From assembly GCA_016193045.1 (NCBI GenBank), contig JACPSW010000026.1, positions 1-45,090 of the forward strand: a stretch of DNA of 45,090 nucleotides, written 5' to 3'. Both the position numbers and the translations under genes were made by a program. Positions 26,807-35,529 of the stretch are shown piece after piece. The notes beneath the pieces were generated by a model. It was not told the origin of the DNA and did not search any database. It saw nothing but the letters and a program-made list of their open reading frames with translations. The DNA is from Candidatus Rokuibacteriota bacterium (GTDB taxonomy: Bacteria; Methylomirabilota; Methylomirabilia; Rokubacteriales; CSP1-6). Every line of letters starts with the position of its first letter. Position 1 is the stretch's first letter.

Positions 26807-27056
26807 GCCACCTTCATGCCACGGGCCGGGGCGCCTTCCAGGAACATTCGGACCGGCGCCGGGGATGCCTTCCCGAGCGAGTCCGAGGAGCCGTAGCGGG
26901 CCGCGAAGCGCAGGGCGCTGGAGCGCGCTGAGTCCCGCAGGGACGAAGCCTGCCCCCCGCCGCGGGGGGATGGGGGGGCCAGCGGAAGGCGCCCGAGCGA
27001 GCCAAGCCCGTCGAGGCGACGAGGTCCGAAGCGAGGGGAGGCGCCCCGGCGGCCGG
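26807..27056 (-). other. trpA-accD spacer with hairpins and an 85-codon open frame
   Basis: This 250-base spacer interrupts an otherwise tightly packed operon. It contains GTCCC/GGGAC around GCA (26932-26944) and a long C6/G6 dyad (26953-26969). One minus-strand frame is open from an ATG overlapping the trpA stop (27060) to a TGA overlapping the accD start (26803), 85 codons. The predicted peptide is rich in Arg, Gly, Ser, Ala and Pro, has no recognisable domain, and looks like translated repeat DNA. I do not call it a gene with any confidence. Confidence 0.4.
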
Positions 27057-27860
27057 TCATGGCTGGCTCCGGAGGGGGGCCTTGAGGGCGGCGATGAAGG
27101 CGCCCACTTCGGGGACGAGGCGGTCGGAGGTCGCGCGGGCCTCGACCAGCCGCACGATAGCCGAGCCCACGATCACCCCATCGGCGTGGGGGGCCATAGC
27201 GGCAACCTGCTCGGGCGTGGAGATCCCGAACCCCACGCAGACCGGCTTCGTCGTCACCGCTCGGAGCTGGCGGCGGTTCTCGGCGAGATCCGGCGGGAGG
27301 GTCGCGCGGGCCCCCGTCACTCCCGTCAGCGACACGAAGTAGATGAAGCCGCGGCTCTTCCGCGCGATCAGGCGGACGCGCTCGGGGGGCGAGGTGGGGG
27401 CGACTAGGTGGATCAGGTCGAGCCCTGCCGCCCGCGCGTCCGCGGCCAGTGGCCCCGCCTCCTCGGGCGGGAGGTCGGCCACGATCACGCCGTCCACGCC
27501 CGCCTCCACCGCGCCATGGGTAAACGCCTTGAGGCCAAAGGCGTGGACGGGGTTGTAGTACGTGAGGAGAACGATCGGAATGGTGATCGCCCCCTGCACC
27601 GCTCGCGCCAGCTCGAGCACGCGCGCCAGGCTGACGCCGGCGGCCAGGGCGCGCTGGGAGGCGCGCTGGATCACGGGGCCGTCGGCCAGCGGGTCCGAGA
27701 AGGGCACGCCGAGCTCGACCAGATCGGCCCCGCCCCGCGCCGCCTCGAGGACGAGCTGCCGCGTGATGTCGAGGGAAGGATCGCCCGCGGTGAAATACGG
27801 AATCAGCGCGCGCGCGCCGCGGCGGCGGAGCCCCGCAAAGGTCCGGGCCAGCCTGCTCAC
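27057..27860 (-). CDS. trpA: Tryptophan synthase alpha subunit
   Basis: TrpA cleaves indole-3-glycerol phosphate to indole, which passes through a tunnel to TrpB. The two catalytic acids are in place: Glu49 and Asp60 within [24 protein letters not shown] (about 21-28) and GVIVGSAIV near the C-terminus are also characteristic. At 267 aa it is full length. The GTG at 27860 overlaps the trpB stop as GTGA, which fits the coupled expression expected of a 1:1 complex. Confidence 0.96.
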   Translation of the reverse strand: MSRLARTFAGLRRRGARALIPYFTAGDPSLDITRQLVLEAARGGADLVELGVPFSDPLADGPVIQRASQRALAAGVSLARVLELARAVQGAITIPIVLLTYYNPVHAFGLKAFTHGAVEAGVDGVIVADLPPEEAGPLAADARAAGLDLIHLVAPTSPPERVRLIARKSRGFIYFVSLTGVTGARATLPPDLAENRRQLRAVTTKPVCVGFGISTPEQVAAMAPHADGVIVGSAIVRLVEARATSDRLVPEVGAFIAALKAPLRSQP

Positions 27861-29098
27861 CGAAGGCGCGGCTCCGCGCTCGTTCGAGCGCCGGAGCCCT
27901 CCTCCGAGGAGACTACCTGGACGTCCTTGTCGCCGCGCCCGGAGAGGCCGATCACGATCACCCGCTCCCGCCCGAGCGTCGGCGCCAAGCGCATCGCGTG
28001 GGCCACGGCGTGGGCGGACTCGAGGGCCGGCATGATCCCTTCCAGGCGGGCCAGCGCCTGGAAGGCCGCGAGCGCCTCGGCGTCGGTGGCGGAGGCGTAC
28101 TCGAAACGGCCCGCTTCCTTATAGTAGCTGTGCTCGGGGCCGACCCCAGGGTAATCGAGCCCGGCCGAGATGGAGTGCGCGGTCGCAATCTGGCCGTCGT
28201 CGTTCTGGAGCACGTAGGACATGCTCCCGTGGAGCACCCCGACCGAGCCGGCCGACAGGGAAGCACCGTGACGGCCCGAGCCCAGACCGTGGCCCGCCGC
28301 TTCCACTCCGACGATTCGCACCGCGGCGTCCCCGATAAACGGGTAAAACAAACCAATGGCGTTGGAGCCGCCGCCGACGCAGGCCACCACGTAGTCGGGC
28401 AAGCGTCCCGCGCCTTCCCGGAGCTGCCGTTTCGTCTCCTCCCCGATGACGCGGTGGAAGTCCCTCACCATCATGGGATAGGGGTGAGGCCCAAGCGCCG
28501 AGCCGAGAAGGTAGTACGTCGTGCGCACGTTGGTGACCCAGTCGCGGAGGGCCTCGTTGATCGCGTCCTTCAGGGTCCGGCTCCCCGCCTCCACGGGGAT
28601 CACCGTGGCGCCGAGGAGGCGCATCCGGAAGACGTTCAGCGACTGCCGCTCGACGTCCTCGCCTCCCATGTACACCTCACACTGGAGCCCCAGGAGCGCC
28701 GCGGCCGTCGCGGTGGCCACGCCGTGCTGGCCCGCTCCCGTCTCGGCGATCACCCGGCGCTTGCCCATGCGCTCCGCGAGCAGCCCTTGGCCAAGCACGT
28801 TGTTGATCTTGTGGGCGCCCGTGTGGCAGAGGTCCTCGCGCTTCAGGTAGATCTGCGCGCCGCCGCAGTGCTCCGTGAGCCGCCGGGCGAAGTACAGCGG
28901 CGTCGGGCGGCCCGCGTAGTCCACGAGGAGCGTTCTGAGGCGTCCCTGAAATTGCGGGTCGCGCCTGGCGGCGCGGTAGGCCTGCTCGAGCTCGATGAGC
29001 GGGGCCATCAGCGTCTCGGGGACGAACCGCCCGCCGAAGCGGCCGAAGTGACCGTTCCGATCCGGCAGGCGCGGGGCGCGCTTGGAGAGCGTCCTCAT
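27857..29098 (-). CDS. trpB: Tryptophan synthase beta subunit
   Basis: TrpB joins indole and serine with PLP. The Schiff-base lysine is Lys97 in [13 protein letters not shown], and the phosphate-binding [10 protein letters not shown] is intact. [16 protein letters not shown] at the N-terminus fixes the start at ATG 29098, which overlaps the trpF stop as ATGA. At 413 aa it is slightly longer than usual. The extra residues are a C-terminal tail after the conserved [10 protein letters not shown], encoded by GC-rich palindromes including a copy of the repeat found at 7383 and 31947. The catalytic body appears normal. Confidence 0.96.
   Translation of the reverse strand: MRTLSKRAPRLPDRNGHFGRFGGRFVPETLMAPLIELEQAYRAARRDPQFQGRLRTLLVDYAGRPTPLYFARRLTEHCGGAQIYLKREDLCHTGAHKINNVLGQGLLAERMGKRRVIAETGAGQHGVATATAAALLGLQCEVYMGGEDVERQSLNVFRMRLLGATVIPVEAGSRTLKDAINEALRDWVTNVRTTYYLLGSALGPHPYPMMVRDFHRVIGEETKRQLREGAGRLPDYVVACVGGGSNAIGLFYPFIGDAAVRIVGVEAAGHGLGSGRHGASLSAGSVGVLHGSMSYVLQNDDGQIATAHSISAGLDYPGVGPEHSYYKEAGRFEYASATDAEALAAFQALARLEGIMPALESAHAVAHAMRLAPTLGRERVIVIGLSGRGDKDVQVVSSEEGSGARTSAEPRLR
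27892..27911. repeat. GC-rich palindromic repeat, copy 3 (inside trpB 3' end)
   Basis: In reverse complement this reads CTCCTCGGAGG followed by AGGGCTCCG and matches 19 of 20 bases next to the copy at 31947-31970. It is flanked at 27867-27890 by two further short inverted repeats (GCGCGG/CCGCGC and CGCTCG/CGAGCG). It encodes the non-conserved tail of TrpB, so the element appears to have entered, or been extended into, the 3' end of the gene. Confidence 0.6.
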
Positions 29099-29763
29099 CG
29101 GGCCCCCCTGGCCTCGGCGATGAAGCGCCGCACCTTGTCCGGGTCCTTCTTCCCCGGCTCGGCTTCCACGCCCGAGTTCACATCCACCGCGTACGGCCGG
29201 ACGACGGCCACGGCCCGCGCCACGTTGTCGGGCGTCAGCCCGCCGGACAGGATCAGGTGGAGACGGAGGTGGGCGCGGCCGAGCGCCAGCATCCGGGCGA
29301 GCCCCCACTCGATCGGCTCGCGCGCCTCGCCCTCGCTCCACTTGGCCGCGGTGTCGAGGAGGACGGCGGCGGCGATCCCGCGATACCGCGCCACCTGGGC
29401 GAGCCAGCCCACCCGGTACTCGGGCAGGCCCTCGATCGTCGAGGCCGGGGGGAGCTTGATGGTCTTGATGACCGGCAGGTCATAGCCGGCCATGGCCTCG
29501 GGCGCCTCGTCGCCGTGGAACTGGAGCGCCCGGAGGCCGCACGCCTCGGCCACCGCCTTCACGTGGCCGCTCGGGTGATCCCAGAAGACCCCCACGGGCG
29601 TCACGAAGGGCGGGAGATCGTGGATGATCGGCGCCGCCTCCTCCGGGGTGACGAAGCGCGGGGTGTTCTCGACGAAGATGAAGCCGAGGGCGTCGGCGCC
29701 GGCCTCGACGGCCAGCCGCGCGTCGTCCGCGTTCGTGATCCCGCAGATCTTCACCTTCACCAT
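29095..29763 (-). CDS. trpF: Phosphoribosylanthranilate isomerase
   Basis: TrpF converts phosphoribosylanthranilate to its 1-deoxyribulose form in tryptophan synthesis. [26 protein letters not shown] is the family opening with the catalytic Cys7. The catalytic aspartate is in VLLDTAAK, and [12 protein letters not shown] binds phosphate. I choose ATG at 29763 (222 aa), which has GGGAAAG upstream and places KICGIT right at the N-terminus. A TTG at 29802 would add 13 unconserved residues and shorten the gap to trpC. The order trpC-trpF-trpB-trpA is standard. Confidence 0.94.
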   Translation of the reverse strand: MVKVKICGITNADDARLAVEAGADALGFIFVENTPRFVTPEEAAPIIHDLPPFVTPVGVFWDHPSGHVKAVAEACGLRALQFHGDEAPEAMAGYDLPVIKTIKLPPASTIEGLPEYRVGWLAQVARYRGIAAAVLLDTAAKWSEGEAREPIEWGLARMLALGRAHLRLHLILSGGLTPDNVARAVAVVRPYAVDVNSGVEAEPGKKDPDKVRRFIAEARGAR

Positions 29764-29803
29764 GTCTTTCCCGCGTGGTAAGGGGGGACGCTCCCCGAGC
29801 AAC

Positions 29804-30601
29804 TCACGCGGGAGGCTCCAGGAGGGCGAGCTCGCGGACTTTGGCGGCGACGTCGGCGGCGGTCACGAGGGCCTCGCCCACCAGCACGGCGTGGGCGCCG
29901 GCGGCGACGACCCGCTCCACGTCGGCCCGAGTGAACAGGCCGCTCTCGCTGACCACCGCCGGGCCGGGTGGGACCCGCGGGAGCAGCTCCAACGAGGTCT
30001 CCACGCGTGTCTCGAGGGTCTGGAGGTCGCGATTGTTGATCCCGATGATCGAGGCGTCGAGGGCCAGCGCCCGATCCAGCTCGGGCGCCGTGTGAACCTC
30101 CACGAGCGCGCCCACGCCCACGCCCTTGGTAGCCTGCAGCAGATCCCGGAGCTCGAGTCGCTCGAGCGCGGCCACGATCAGGAGGACGCCGTCGGCCCCC
30201 AGGGCGCGCGCCTCCCAGAGCTGGTACTCGTCCAGGAGGAAATCCTTTCGGAGCAAGGGGAGATCCACGGCCGCGCGAACCTGCTCCAGATGCTCGGGGG
30301 CGCCGTGGAAGTACTGGGCGTCGGTGAGGACGGAGAGGGCCGAGGCGCCCGCGGCGGCGTACGTCCGGGCCAGCGCCACCGGATCGAACGACGCGCTGAG
30401 CACCCCCCGGGAGGGCGAGGCTTTCTTGACCTCGGCGATCAGCCGGACGCGCGCCGGCGGCCGGGGCTGGAGCGCCGCCCTGAAGTCCCGCGCGGGAGGG
30501 AGCCGCTTGCCGCGCCCCTCCAGCTCGCTTCGCGATATCTCCCGCTTGCGCCGGACGACCTCGGCGCGCTTGTCCCGGACGATCTGGTCGAGCAGGCCCA
30601 T
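29804..30601 (-). CDS. trpC: Indole-3-glycerol phosphate synthase
   Basis: TrpC closes the indole ring from carboxyphenylaminodeoxyribulose phosphate. The protein starts GLLDQIVRDKRAEV, a typical helix before the barrel. It then has LIAEVKKASPSRG with the catalytic lysine, LLRKDFLLDEYQLWEA, INNRDLQTLE and VSESGLF. At 265 aa it is a stand-alone TrpC with no TrpF fusion. The ATG at 30601 lies eight bases after the nicotinate phosphoribosyltransferase gene. Anthranilate-stage genes trpE, trpG and trpD are absent from the window. Confidence 0.95.
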   Translation of the reverse strand: MGLLDQIVRDKRAEVVRRKREISRSELEGRGKRLPPARDFRAALQPRPPARVRLIAEVKKASPSRGVLSASFDPVALARTYAAAGASALSVLTDAQYFHGAPEHLEQVRAAVDLPLLRKDFLLDEYQLWEARALGADGVLLIVAALERLELRDLLQATKGVGVGALVEVHTAPELDRALALDASIIGINNRDLQTLETRVETSLELLPRVPPGPAVVSESGLFTRADVERVVAAGAHAVLVGEALVTAADVAAKVRELALLEPPA

Positions 30602-30609
30602 GACACGGC

Positions 30610-31830
30610 TCAGTAGTCGCGCCGGGGACCCAGGCTGGGGTCCACGGTGAGCTCGACCCGCCGGAGCTGCTCCAGGACGGAGTCGCGGATCGTGCGGGGG
30701 GGCGGCAGGCCCCTGACGAGCCGTCCCTTCGTGATGAGGGGCTTCAGCAGCGCCTCCACGTCGCCGCCGCAGTCGCAGCGCCCGAGCGGCTTGTGGGCGG
30801 GGACGACCACGCTCCGGAAGCACGCCCGGCAGCGGTACACCTGCTTGGAGCCGGAGCGCTTCCCGCGCTTCGCCATGGGGGCGCCGTCGATCTCCATGAT
30901 GTCGAGGGCGAAGGAGAGCACCGGGGCGTTGGCGATCGCCGTTCCGACCCCGTAGGCATCCACCAGCGGGTTGAGCTTGAGGATCTCCTGCTCGTCGATC
31001 CCTCCGGAGGCGATGATCTTGACGTGCTCGAACCCCCGGTAGTCCAGCTCCCACCGGACCTCCTCGAGGATCCGGTAAAAATCCCCGCGCCGGGACGACG
31101 GCGTGTCCAGCCGCACGGCGTAGAGATCCCGGCCGAGGGCTTCGGCCACCCGGATCGCCTCGAACTTCTCGTCCCCGAGCGTGTCGACGAGCGCCACGCG
31201 CCTCACCTTCGGGTCGATGACCTCATGAAACGCCTTGAGAGCCTCCACCGTGTCGCCCACGATCAGCACCAGGGCGTGCGGGATCGTGCCCATGGGGTCG
31301 GCATCGATCAGCTCCGCCGCCTTGGTCACCGCCACGCCGTCGCAGCCGCCGACGAAGGCGTTGCGCTCGATCATGGGGGCGAGGGCCGGATGCATGCGCC
31401 GCGCCCCGAAGGAGATCACCTGGCGCTCCCCGGCCGCCTTCTTGCAGCGCGCCGCCTTCGTCGCGATCCCCGAGGCCTGGCAGAGGAGCCCGAGGAGCGC
31501 GGTTTCGAACTGGGCCCACTCCACGTAGGTCCCCTCGATGGCCAGGACCGGCTCGTCGGCGCCGAAGACGGTCCCCTCGTCCATCGCCCACACGTCCACG
31601 GGCAGCCCTTCCAGCAGCGCGGCCGCCTCTTCGATCCCCGCGAGGATTCCCCACCGCCAGTCGCCCAGGGGGAAGCTCTTCAGCCGGATCTCGGCCTTGG
31701 CCCGCTTCTGGTCGCCGCGCTGGCGCAGGATCTGCACCGTGCGGGTGAAGTACACATCGTGTACCTCACCGACCTTGATCTCAGCGTCGGTGGCAAGGTG
31801 GAAGAAGCGCCTGGAGGGATCTTTCGGCAC
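30610..31830 (-). CDS. pncB: Nicotinate phosphoribosyltransferase with C-terminal zinc ribbon
   Basis: This enzyme makes nicotinic acid mononucleotide from nicotinate and PRPP, the entry to the NAD salvage pathway. The core resembles the shorter, archaeal-like branch of the family, with SFGARRMHPALAP, DTLGDEKFEA, VRLDTPSSRRGDFYR and IIASGGIDEQEI. Residues ~330-355 form a zinc ribbon with two cysteine pairs (CRAC...CDC). The GTG at 31830 has GGAGG nine bases upstream and a promoter at 31867-31895. It is the first gene of a run that continues into trpC, so NAD and tryptophan biosynthesis share a transcript. Confidence 0.9.
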   Translation of the reverse strand: MPKDPSRRFFHLATDAEIKVGEVHDVYFTRTVQILRQRGDQKRAKAEIRLKSFPLGDWRWGILAGIEEAAALLEGLPVDVWAMDEGTVFGADEPVLAIEGTYVEWAQFETALLGLLCQASGIATKAARCKKAAGERQVISFGARRMHPALAPMIERNAFVGGCDGVAVTKAAELIDADPMGTIPHALVLIVGDTVEALKAFHEVIDPKVRRVALVDTLGDEKFEAIRVAEALGRDLYAVRLDTPSSRRGDFYRILEEVRWELDYRGFEHVKIIASGGIDEQEILKLNPLVDAYGVGTAIANAPVLSFALDIMEIDGAPMAKRGKRSGSKQVYRCRACFRSVVVPAHKPLGRCDCGGDVEALLKPLITKGRLVRGLPPPRTIRDSVLEQLRRVELTVDPSLGPRRDY

Positions 31831-31866
31831 TACGACACTCCTCCGTCGGGCCCAGAGGTGAGCCCG

Positions 31867-31895
31867 ATTTTCCCAGATGGCTGAGGGAAAGTCAA
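31867..31895 (-). promoter_or_regulatory. Sigma70-type promoter of pncB-trp-accD-folC run
   Basis: On the minus strand TTGACT (31895-31890) and GAAAAT (31872-31867) are separated by 17 bases, five and four matches to the consensus boxes. The start point would be near 31860, about 30 bases before the pncB GTG, with GGAGG in between. I see no attenuator or leader peptide with tryptophan codons in this short leader. Confidence 0.6.
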
Positions 31896-31916
31896 GGAAA
31901 CGGCCGCACTTGGGGC

Positions 31917-31930
31917 CGCGGCGCGCCGCG
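31917..31930. repeat. Perfect 14-bp palindrome upstream of the pncB promoter
   Basis: CGCGGCGCGCCGCG reads the same on both strands and lies about 20 bases upstream of the pncB -35 box. It could be an operator-like site or just another of the GC-rich hairpins in this gap. It is too compositionally biased to assign a role. Confidence 0.35.
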
Positions 31931-31946
31931 CGTTCCCCTCAGCGGG

Positions 31947-31970
31947 AGGGGGGCGGAGCCCCCCTCCGAG
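31947..31970. repeat. GC-rich palindromic repeat, copy 2
   Basis: Exact reverse-complement copy of the 24 bases at 7383-7406. It lies in the gap just downstream of the stop codon of the hydrolase-like remnant, which is where intergenic repeats or terminator-like stems would be expected. No T-run follows on either strand. Confidence 0.7.
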
Positions 31971-31975
31971 GAGGC

Positions 31976-32084
31976 TCAAGGCGCCACGACCTGGTTGGCA
32001 AGGACGCCGATCCGCTCCACCTCGGCCCCGATCCGATCGCCCGCCTGGGCGGTCACGAGGCAGAAGACGCTCTGGTGACGAGCC
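31976..32084 (-). pseudogene. C-terminal remnant resembling fumarylacetoacetate hydrolase family
   Basis: The minus-strand frame ending in TGA at 31976 reads AGDRIGAEVERIGVLANQVV near its end. It closely resembles the last strand-turn of fumarylacetoacetate-hydrolase-family enzymes (AGD-x-V-x-x-E-I-E-x-I-G-x-L-x-N-x-V). The frame has no start codon in a sensible place and runs straight into the galU 3' end, so only about 35 codons remain. The likely history is loss of the gene body by a deletion or rearrangement whose edge lies at the galU stop. The identity rests on a short match. Confidence 0.4.
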
Positions 32085-32100
32085 TCATAGTTTGAGGCTC
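32080..32100. repeat. 7-bp inverted repeat spanning the galU stop
   Basis: Arms GAGCCTC and GAGGCTC flank a seven-base loop and cover the end of galU. Without a following T-run it is not a clear intrinsic terminator. It marks the junction between galU and the hydrolase remnant and may be where two segments were joined. Confidence 0.45.
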
Positions 32101-32957
32101 TTCAGATAGGCGCGGAAGGCCTCGGCGAGATCCGGGCGGGCCAGGGCGAACTCCACCGTGGCCTTGAGGAAGCCGAGCTTGTCGCCGGTGTCGTAGCGCT
32201 TCCCCTCGAACTCCACGGCGTAGAGCGGGCGCGCCCGGCGCAGGGCACCGAGGGCGTCGGTGAGCTGGATCTCGCCGCGGGCGTCCGGCCGCGTCTCGGC
32301 CAGCACGGGGAAGAGGTCCGGCGTGAGGACGTAGCGGCCGATGATGGCGAGGTCCGAGGGGGCCTCCGAGGCCTGGGGCTTCTCCACAAGATCGAGCACC
32401 TCGTAGACGTTGCCCCCGAGGGGCTTGGGACGGATGACCCCGTAGCGGCCGATCTCGGCGCTCGGGACGCGCTCCACGGCCACGACGGGGCCGCCGTAGC
32501 GGTCGAAGACCGCCAGGAGCTGGCGCATGCACGGAGTCTGGGCCACGATCAGATCGTCGCCGAGGAACACCGCGAAGGGCTCCTCGCCCACCAGCGCGCG
32601 CGCGCAGAGAATGGCGTGGCCGAGGCCGAGGGGCTCCTTCTGGCGCACGTACGTCACCGAGGCCAGCTCGGAGATGGTCTTGATCTCCGCCAGCTCCTCA
32701 AACTTGCCCCTATCTTGAAGATAATACTCCAGCTCGAAGGACGCGTCGAAGTGGTCCTCGATGGCCCGCTTGCCGCGGCCGGTAACGATGATGACCTCGG
32801 TCAGCCCCGACGCCACGGCCTCCTCCACCACGTACTGGATGGTGGGCTTGTCCACCAGCGGGAGCATCTCCTTGGGCTGGGCCTTGGTGGCCGGGAGGAA
32901 GCGGGTCCCGAGCCCCGCCGCGGGAAACACAGCCTTCTTGACGCTCATGGCGCTCAT
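32085..32957 (-). CDS. galU: UTP-glucose-1-phosphate uridylyltransferase
   Basis: GalU makes UDP-glucose, the donor for many glycans. The nucleotide-binding AAGLGTRFLPATKAQPKEMLP occupies about residues 13-33. The family also shows in YVVEEAVASGL, FDASFELEYYL, VEKPQASEAPSDLAIIGRYVL and the C-terminal GKRYDTGDKLGFLKATVEFAL. At 290 aa it is full length. The ATG at 32957 overlaps the mechanosensitive-channel stop (ATGA); ATG 32948 is a second option. It is the last gene of the polysaccharide-type run at the right of the window, which fits a role in precursor supply. Confidence 0.95.
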   Translation of the reverse strand: MSAMSVKKAVFPAAGLGTRFLPATKAQPKEMLPLVDKPTIQYVVEEAVASGLTEVIIVTGRGKRAIEDHFDASFELEYYLQDRGKFEELAEIKTISELASVTYVRQKEPLGLGHAILCARALVGEEPFAVFLGDDLIVAQTPCMRQLLAVFDRYGGPVVAVERVPSAEIGRYGVIRPKPLGGNVYEVLDLVEKPQASEAPSDLAIIGRYVLTPDLFPVLAETRPDARGEIQLTDALGALRRARPLYAVEFEGKRYDTGDKLGFLKATVEFALARPDLAEAFRAYLKSLKL

Positions 32958-33823
32958 GTCCTCGGCTCCTGCACGACGTGAATGATCTTCTTCGGCTCCC
33001 GGATCCCCCCCGCCCTGAACTCCTCCAGGATCCTCCGCCTGAGCTCGTTCTCGATCTCGAACCGCTGGGCCGGGAGCACCTTCACCTGAAGCCGCAGGAC
33101 GACCTCGGCCTCGCCGAAGCGCACGATCCCCTGGGTCTGCGGCGGCTCGAGGGCCTGGCGCGACTCCTGCGCCCAGCGACGGCCCACGGCCTCGAGGGCC
33201 CCGAGGGCGCGGCGCACGTCCTCCTCCCACGCCACGCCGATGTCCACCACCGCGCGGGCCCAGCCGCGGTTGTAGTTGGCGAACTGGGTGAGCTCGCCGT
33301 TCGGGACGACGCGGAGCGCCCCGTTGAGCGTCCTGAGCTGCGTCACGCGCAACCCGATCGCCTCCACGGTTCCGACCGTGTTGCCGACCTCGACGACGTC
33401 CCCCACGGCGATCAGCCCCTCGAAGAGGAGAAAGAAACCCGTGATCACGTCCTTGATGAGGCTCTGGGCTCCCAGGCCGATGGCGAGACCCACGACGCCC
33501 GCCGAGACCAGGATGGCCTGGATGTCGATCCCGACCTCGCGCAGCACCACCACGAGCGCCAGGAAGGCCAGGAGGTAGAGGGCCGCGCTCTTCAGGAGCG
33601 GGCCCAGCGTCCGGGCCCGCTGCGCCTTCTGCGAGTAGTCCGCGGCGCCCTCCAGCGGGCGCAGCACGCGGTCGATGAGGTGGCTCACGGCGCGATACGC
33701 GATCACCGCCAGGAGCAGTGCCCCCGCGATCGTGACGATCCGCGCCAGGAGGGTCACCCCCGGCCCCTCGAGGCGCAGGAGCTTCGCCAGCCAGCGGCCG
33801 AGCGCTTCGGCCAGTGAGTCCAT
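32954..33823 (-). CDS. MscS-family mechanosensitive ion channel
   Basis: The protein is an inner-membrane channel that opens under membrane tension. Three hydrophobic helices lie at about residues 25-45, 75-95 and 100-130. The last is the glycine/alanine-rich pore helix (VSAGVVGLAIGLGAQSLIKDVITGFF), followed by the beta domain with VGDVVEVGNTVGTVEAIGLR and VPNGELTQFANYNRG. At 289 aa it is the size of E. coli MscS. It overlaps the DUF2062 gene (TGATG) and galU. The link with glycan genes may only reflect operon packing. Confidence 0.92.
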   Translation of the reverse strand: MDSLAEALGRWLAKLLRLEGPGVTLLARIVTIAGALLLAVIAYRAVSHLIDRVLRPLEGAADYSQKAQRARTLGPLLKSAALYLLAFLALVVVLREVGIDIQAILVSAGVVGLAIGLGAQSLIKDVITGFFLLFEGLIAVGDVVEVGNTVGTVEAIGLRVTQLRTLNGALRVVPNGELTQFANYNRGWARAVVDIGVAWEEDVRRALGALEAVGRRWAQESRQALEPPQTQGIVRFGEAEVVLRLQVKVLPAQRFEIENELRRRILEEFRAGGIREPKKIIHVVQEPRT

Positions 33824-34362
33824 CAGCCCTCTGCCTTGGCCTCGGGGGTCTCATCGAGGCGGGCCACGACGCGCAGCTCGCGGACGGCCCCCAGGGCGAC
33901 GAAGTAGGTCACGACGGCGGCCACCCCGCCCACGACGGTGGTCCCCACAAACAGCGCCTTGGACACGACGAACAGCAGCTGGAACGACGCGAGGTAGCCC
34001 TCCCGGAAGTGGTCGAATGACAGGTACGGGCGGATCAGCGCCGCCAGATCGCCGAGCCCCAAGCCGCGGAGTGACTCGAGTCCCTGCCCCCCGCTCAGGA
34101 TGAACTCCCCCACCTTCAGCGAGATCCCGTAGACGAACGGTGCGAACCACGGCAGGTTGAGCCAGGCCCCCGTCACCGTCGCCACCTTGTTCACCCGGAG
34201 GACGAAGGCGGCCCCCATCGCCAGGAGCGTGTGGAGCCCGTAGAAGGGCGTGCAGCTGATGAAGACTCCGAGGGAGAGACCGAGCGCGATCTTCCAGGGC
34301 GCGTCGTCCAGGTGGAGGACCGCCGTGAAACGCCCGGTCAGGCTGCGCCAGGTCCAGAGCAT
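33823..34362 (-). CDS. DUF2062 domain membrane protein
   Basis: The 179-residue protein has hydrophobic stretches near 25-55, 60-85 and 125-155. It shows the DUF2062 pattern around WKIALGLSLGVFISCTPFYGLHTLLA and LNLPWFAPFVYGISLKVGEF. The function of the family is not established; members are often near lipid- or glycan-related transferases. It lies three bases after the WecA-like gene and overlaps the channel gene. The conserved phrases make the family call reasonably safe, though it rests on my reading of motifs only. Confidence 0.8.
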   Translation of the reverse strand: MLWTWRSLTGRFTAVLHLDDAPWKIALGLSLGVFISCTPFYGLHTLLAMGAAFVLRVNKVATVTGAWLNLPWFAPFVYGISLKVGEFILSGGQGLESLRGLGLGDLAALIRPYLSFDHFREGYLASFQLLFVVSKALFVGTTVVGGVAAVVTYFVALGAVRELRVVARLDETPEAKAEG

Positions 34363-34365
34363 CGC

Positions 34366-35529
34366 TCACGCGCCCCGCCGGCCCACCGACTCCAGCACCG
34401 CCACGATGGAGAGGATGAAGACCGCCTGGACGAGGAGGAGGGTGGCCTCGTGGAGCGCGGCATCCTTCAGGAGGATGGCCGAGAGCCCCAGGGTGAAAGA
34501 GATGAAGAAGATCAGGAGCACGCTCTCGGTCTTGCTGAGGCCGAGCGCCGCGAACCGGTGGTGGATGTGGTCCTTGCCCACGTAGGCCAGCCACTCGTGG
34601 AGGGTGCGCACCTTGCCCGTGAGGACGCGGTTGACGGCCACGAAGGCAATGTCGAAGAGGGGGACCGCCAGGATCAGGGTGGGTGTGCAGAGGGCGATCA
34701 GGGGGTTGTTCCGCGCCCACTCTCCCATGACCGCCAGCCCTGCGAGACTGAAGCCGATGAAGCTGGCGCCCCCGTCCCCGAGGAACACGTGAGCGGCGGC
34801 GGCGGGGCGGAAGTTGTACGGCAGGAACCCGAGGCAGGCGCCCAGGAGCGCCGCCGAGAGGAACATGAGGTAGGACTGCCCCGTCTGGAGCGCGGTGACG
34901 CTGATGAAGAAGCTCGCGATGGCGCCGAGCCCCGCGGCCAGGCCGTCCATGCCGTCCAGGAACTGGATGGCATTCGTCACCGTGAGGAACCACAGGATGG
35001 TCAGGAGGAAGTTGAGCCAGACGGCCCCCGGCCAGTCCTGCGGGATGACCCGGAGGGTGACCCCGTACGCCAGGGCGGCCAGCGCGCCGGCGACCTGGCC
35101 CGCGAGCTTCACGACGGCGGGAAGGTTGAACACGTCGTCGAGGATCCCCACGAGCACCACGATCGTGGCGCCCACCGCGACGCCCTTCAGCTCCCGGGAA
35201 AAGTTGAAGTTGTAGAGCAGCGTCAGCGCGAAGGCCGCCCACACCGCGGCGCCGCCCAGGAGCGGCGTGGGAACCGCGTGGACTTTCCGCGCGTCGGGCT
35301 GGTCCAGGACCCGGAGCCGCAGGGCCGCCGCGCGAACGAGGGGAACGAACAGGAAGGCGAGCGAGAAGGCGAGGACCCCGAGGTACGGCCAGAGGAGCCG
35401 AGCCTCCACGGCCCAGCGCTGCACGGGCGGCAGCAGCAGGACGACCGGCAGGACGAGGCGGCTGGCGTAGTAGCCGACCCCGGCGGCCGGAGGGACGAGG
35501 TGTGCGGTCGTTGACACAAGGCGGGTCAT
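34366..35529 (-). CDS. Polyprenyl-phosphate sugar-1-phosphate transferase (WecA/MraY family)
   Basis: This polytopic inner-membrane enzyme (387 aa, about ten to eleven helices) transfers a sugar phosphate from a UDP-sugar to undecaprenyl phosphate, starting a lipid-linked glycan. The family motifs are clear: LDQPDARKVHAVPTPLLGG early, the Asp pair in GILDDVFNL, NAIQFLDGMDGLAAG, VFLGDGGASFIGF and the WecA-type KDHIHHRF. The HIHHR form favours WecA (GlcNAc-1-P) over MraY. The ATG at 35529 overlaps the aminotransferase stop (ATGA). It is probably the initiating step of the polysaccharide encoded to its right. Confidence 0.92.
   Translation of the reverse strand: MTRLVSTTAHLVPPAAGVGYYASRLVLPVVLLLPPVQRWAVEARLLWPYLGVLAFSLAFLFVPLVRAAALRLRVLDQPDARKVHAVPTPLLGGAAVWAAFALTLLYNFNFSRELKGVAVGATIVVLVGILDDVFNLPAVVKLAGQVAGALAALAYGVTLRVIPQDWPGAVWLNFLLTILWFLTVTNAIQFLDGMDGLAAGLGAIASFFISVTALQTGQSYLMFLSAALLGACLGFLPYNFRPAAAAHVFLGDGGASFIGFSLAGLAVMGEWARNNPLIALCTPTLILAVPLFDIAFVAVNRVLTGKVRTLHEWLAYVGKDHIHHRFAALGLSKTESVLLIFFISFTLGLSAILLKDAALHEATLLLVQAVFILSIVAVLESVGRRGA

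Noticed and set aside
31877..32095. A 72-codon plus-strand frame in the galU-pncB gap
   Set aside because: It is the antisense of the hydrolase-like remnant, which reads more sensibly on the minus strand.
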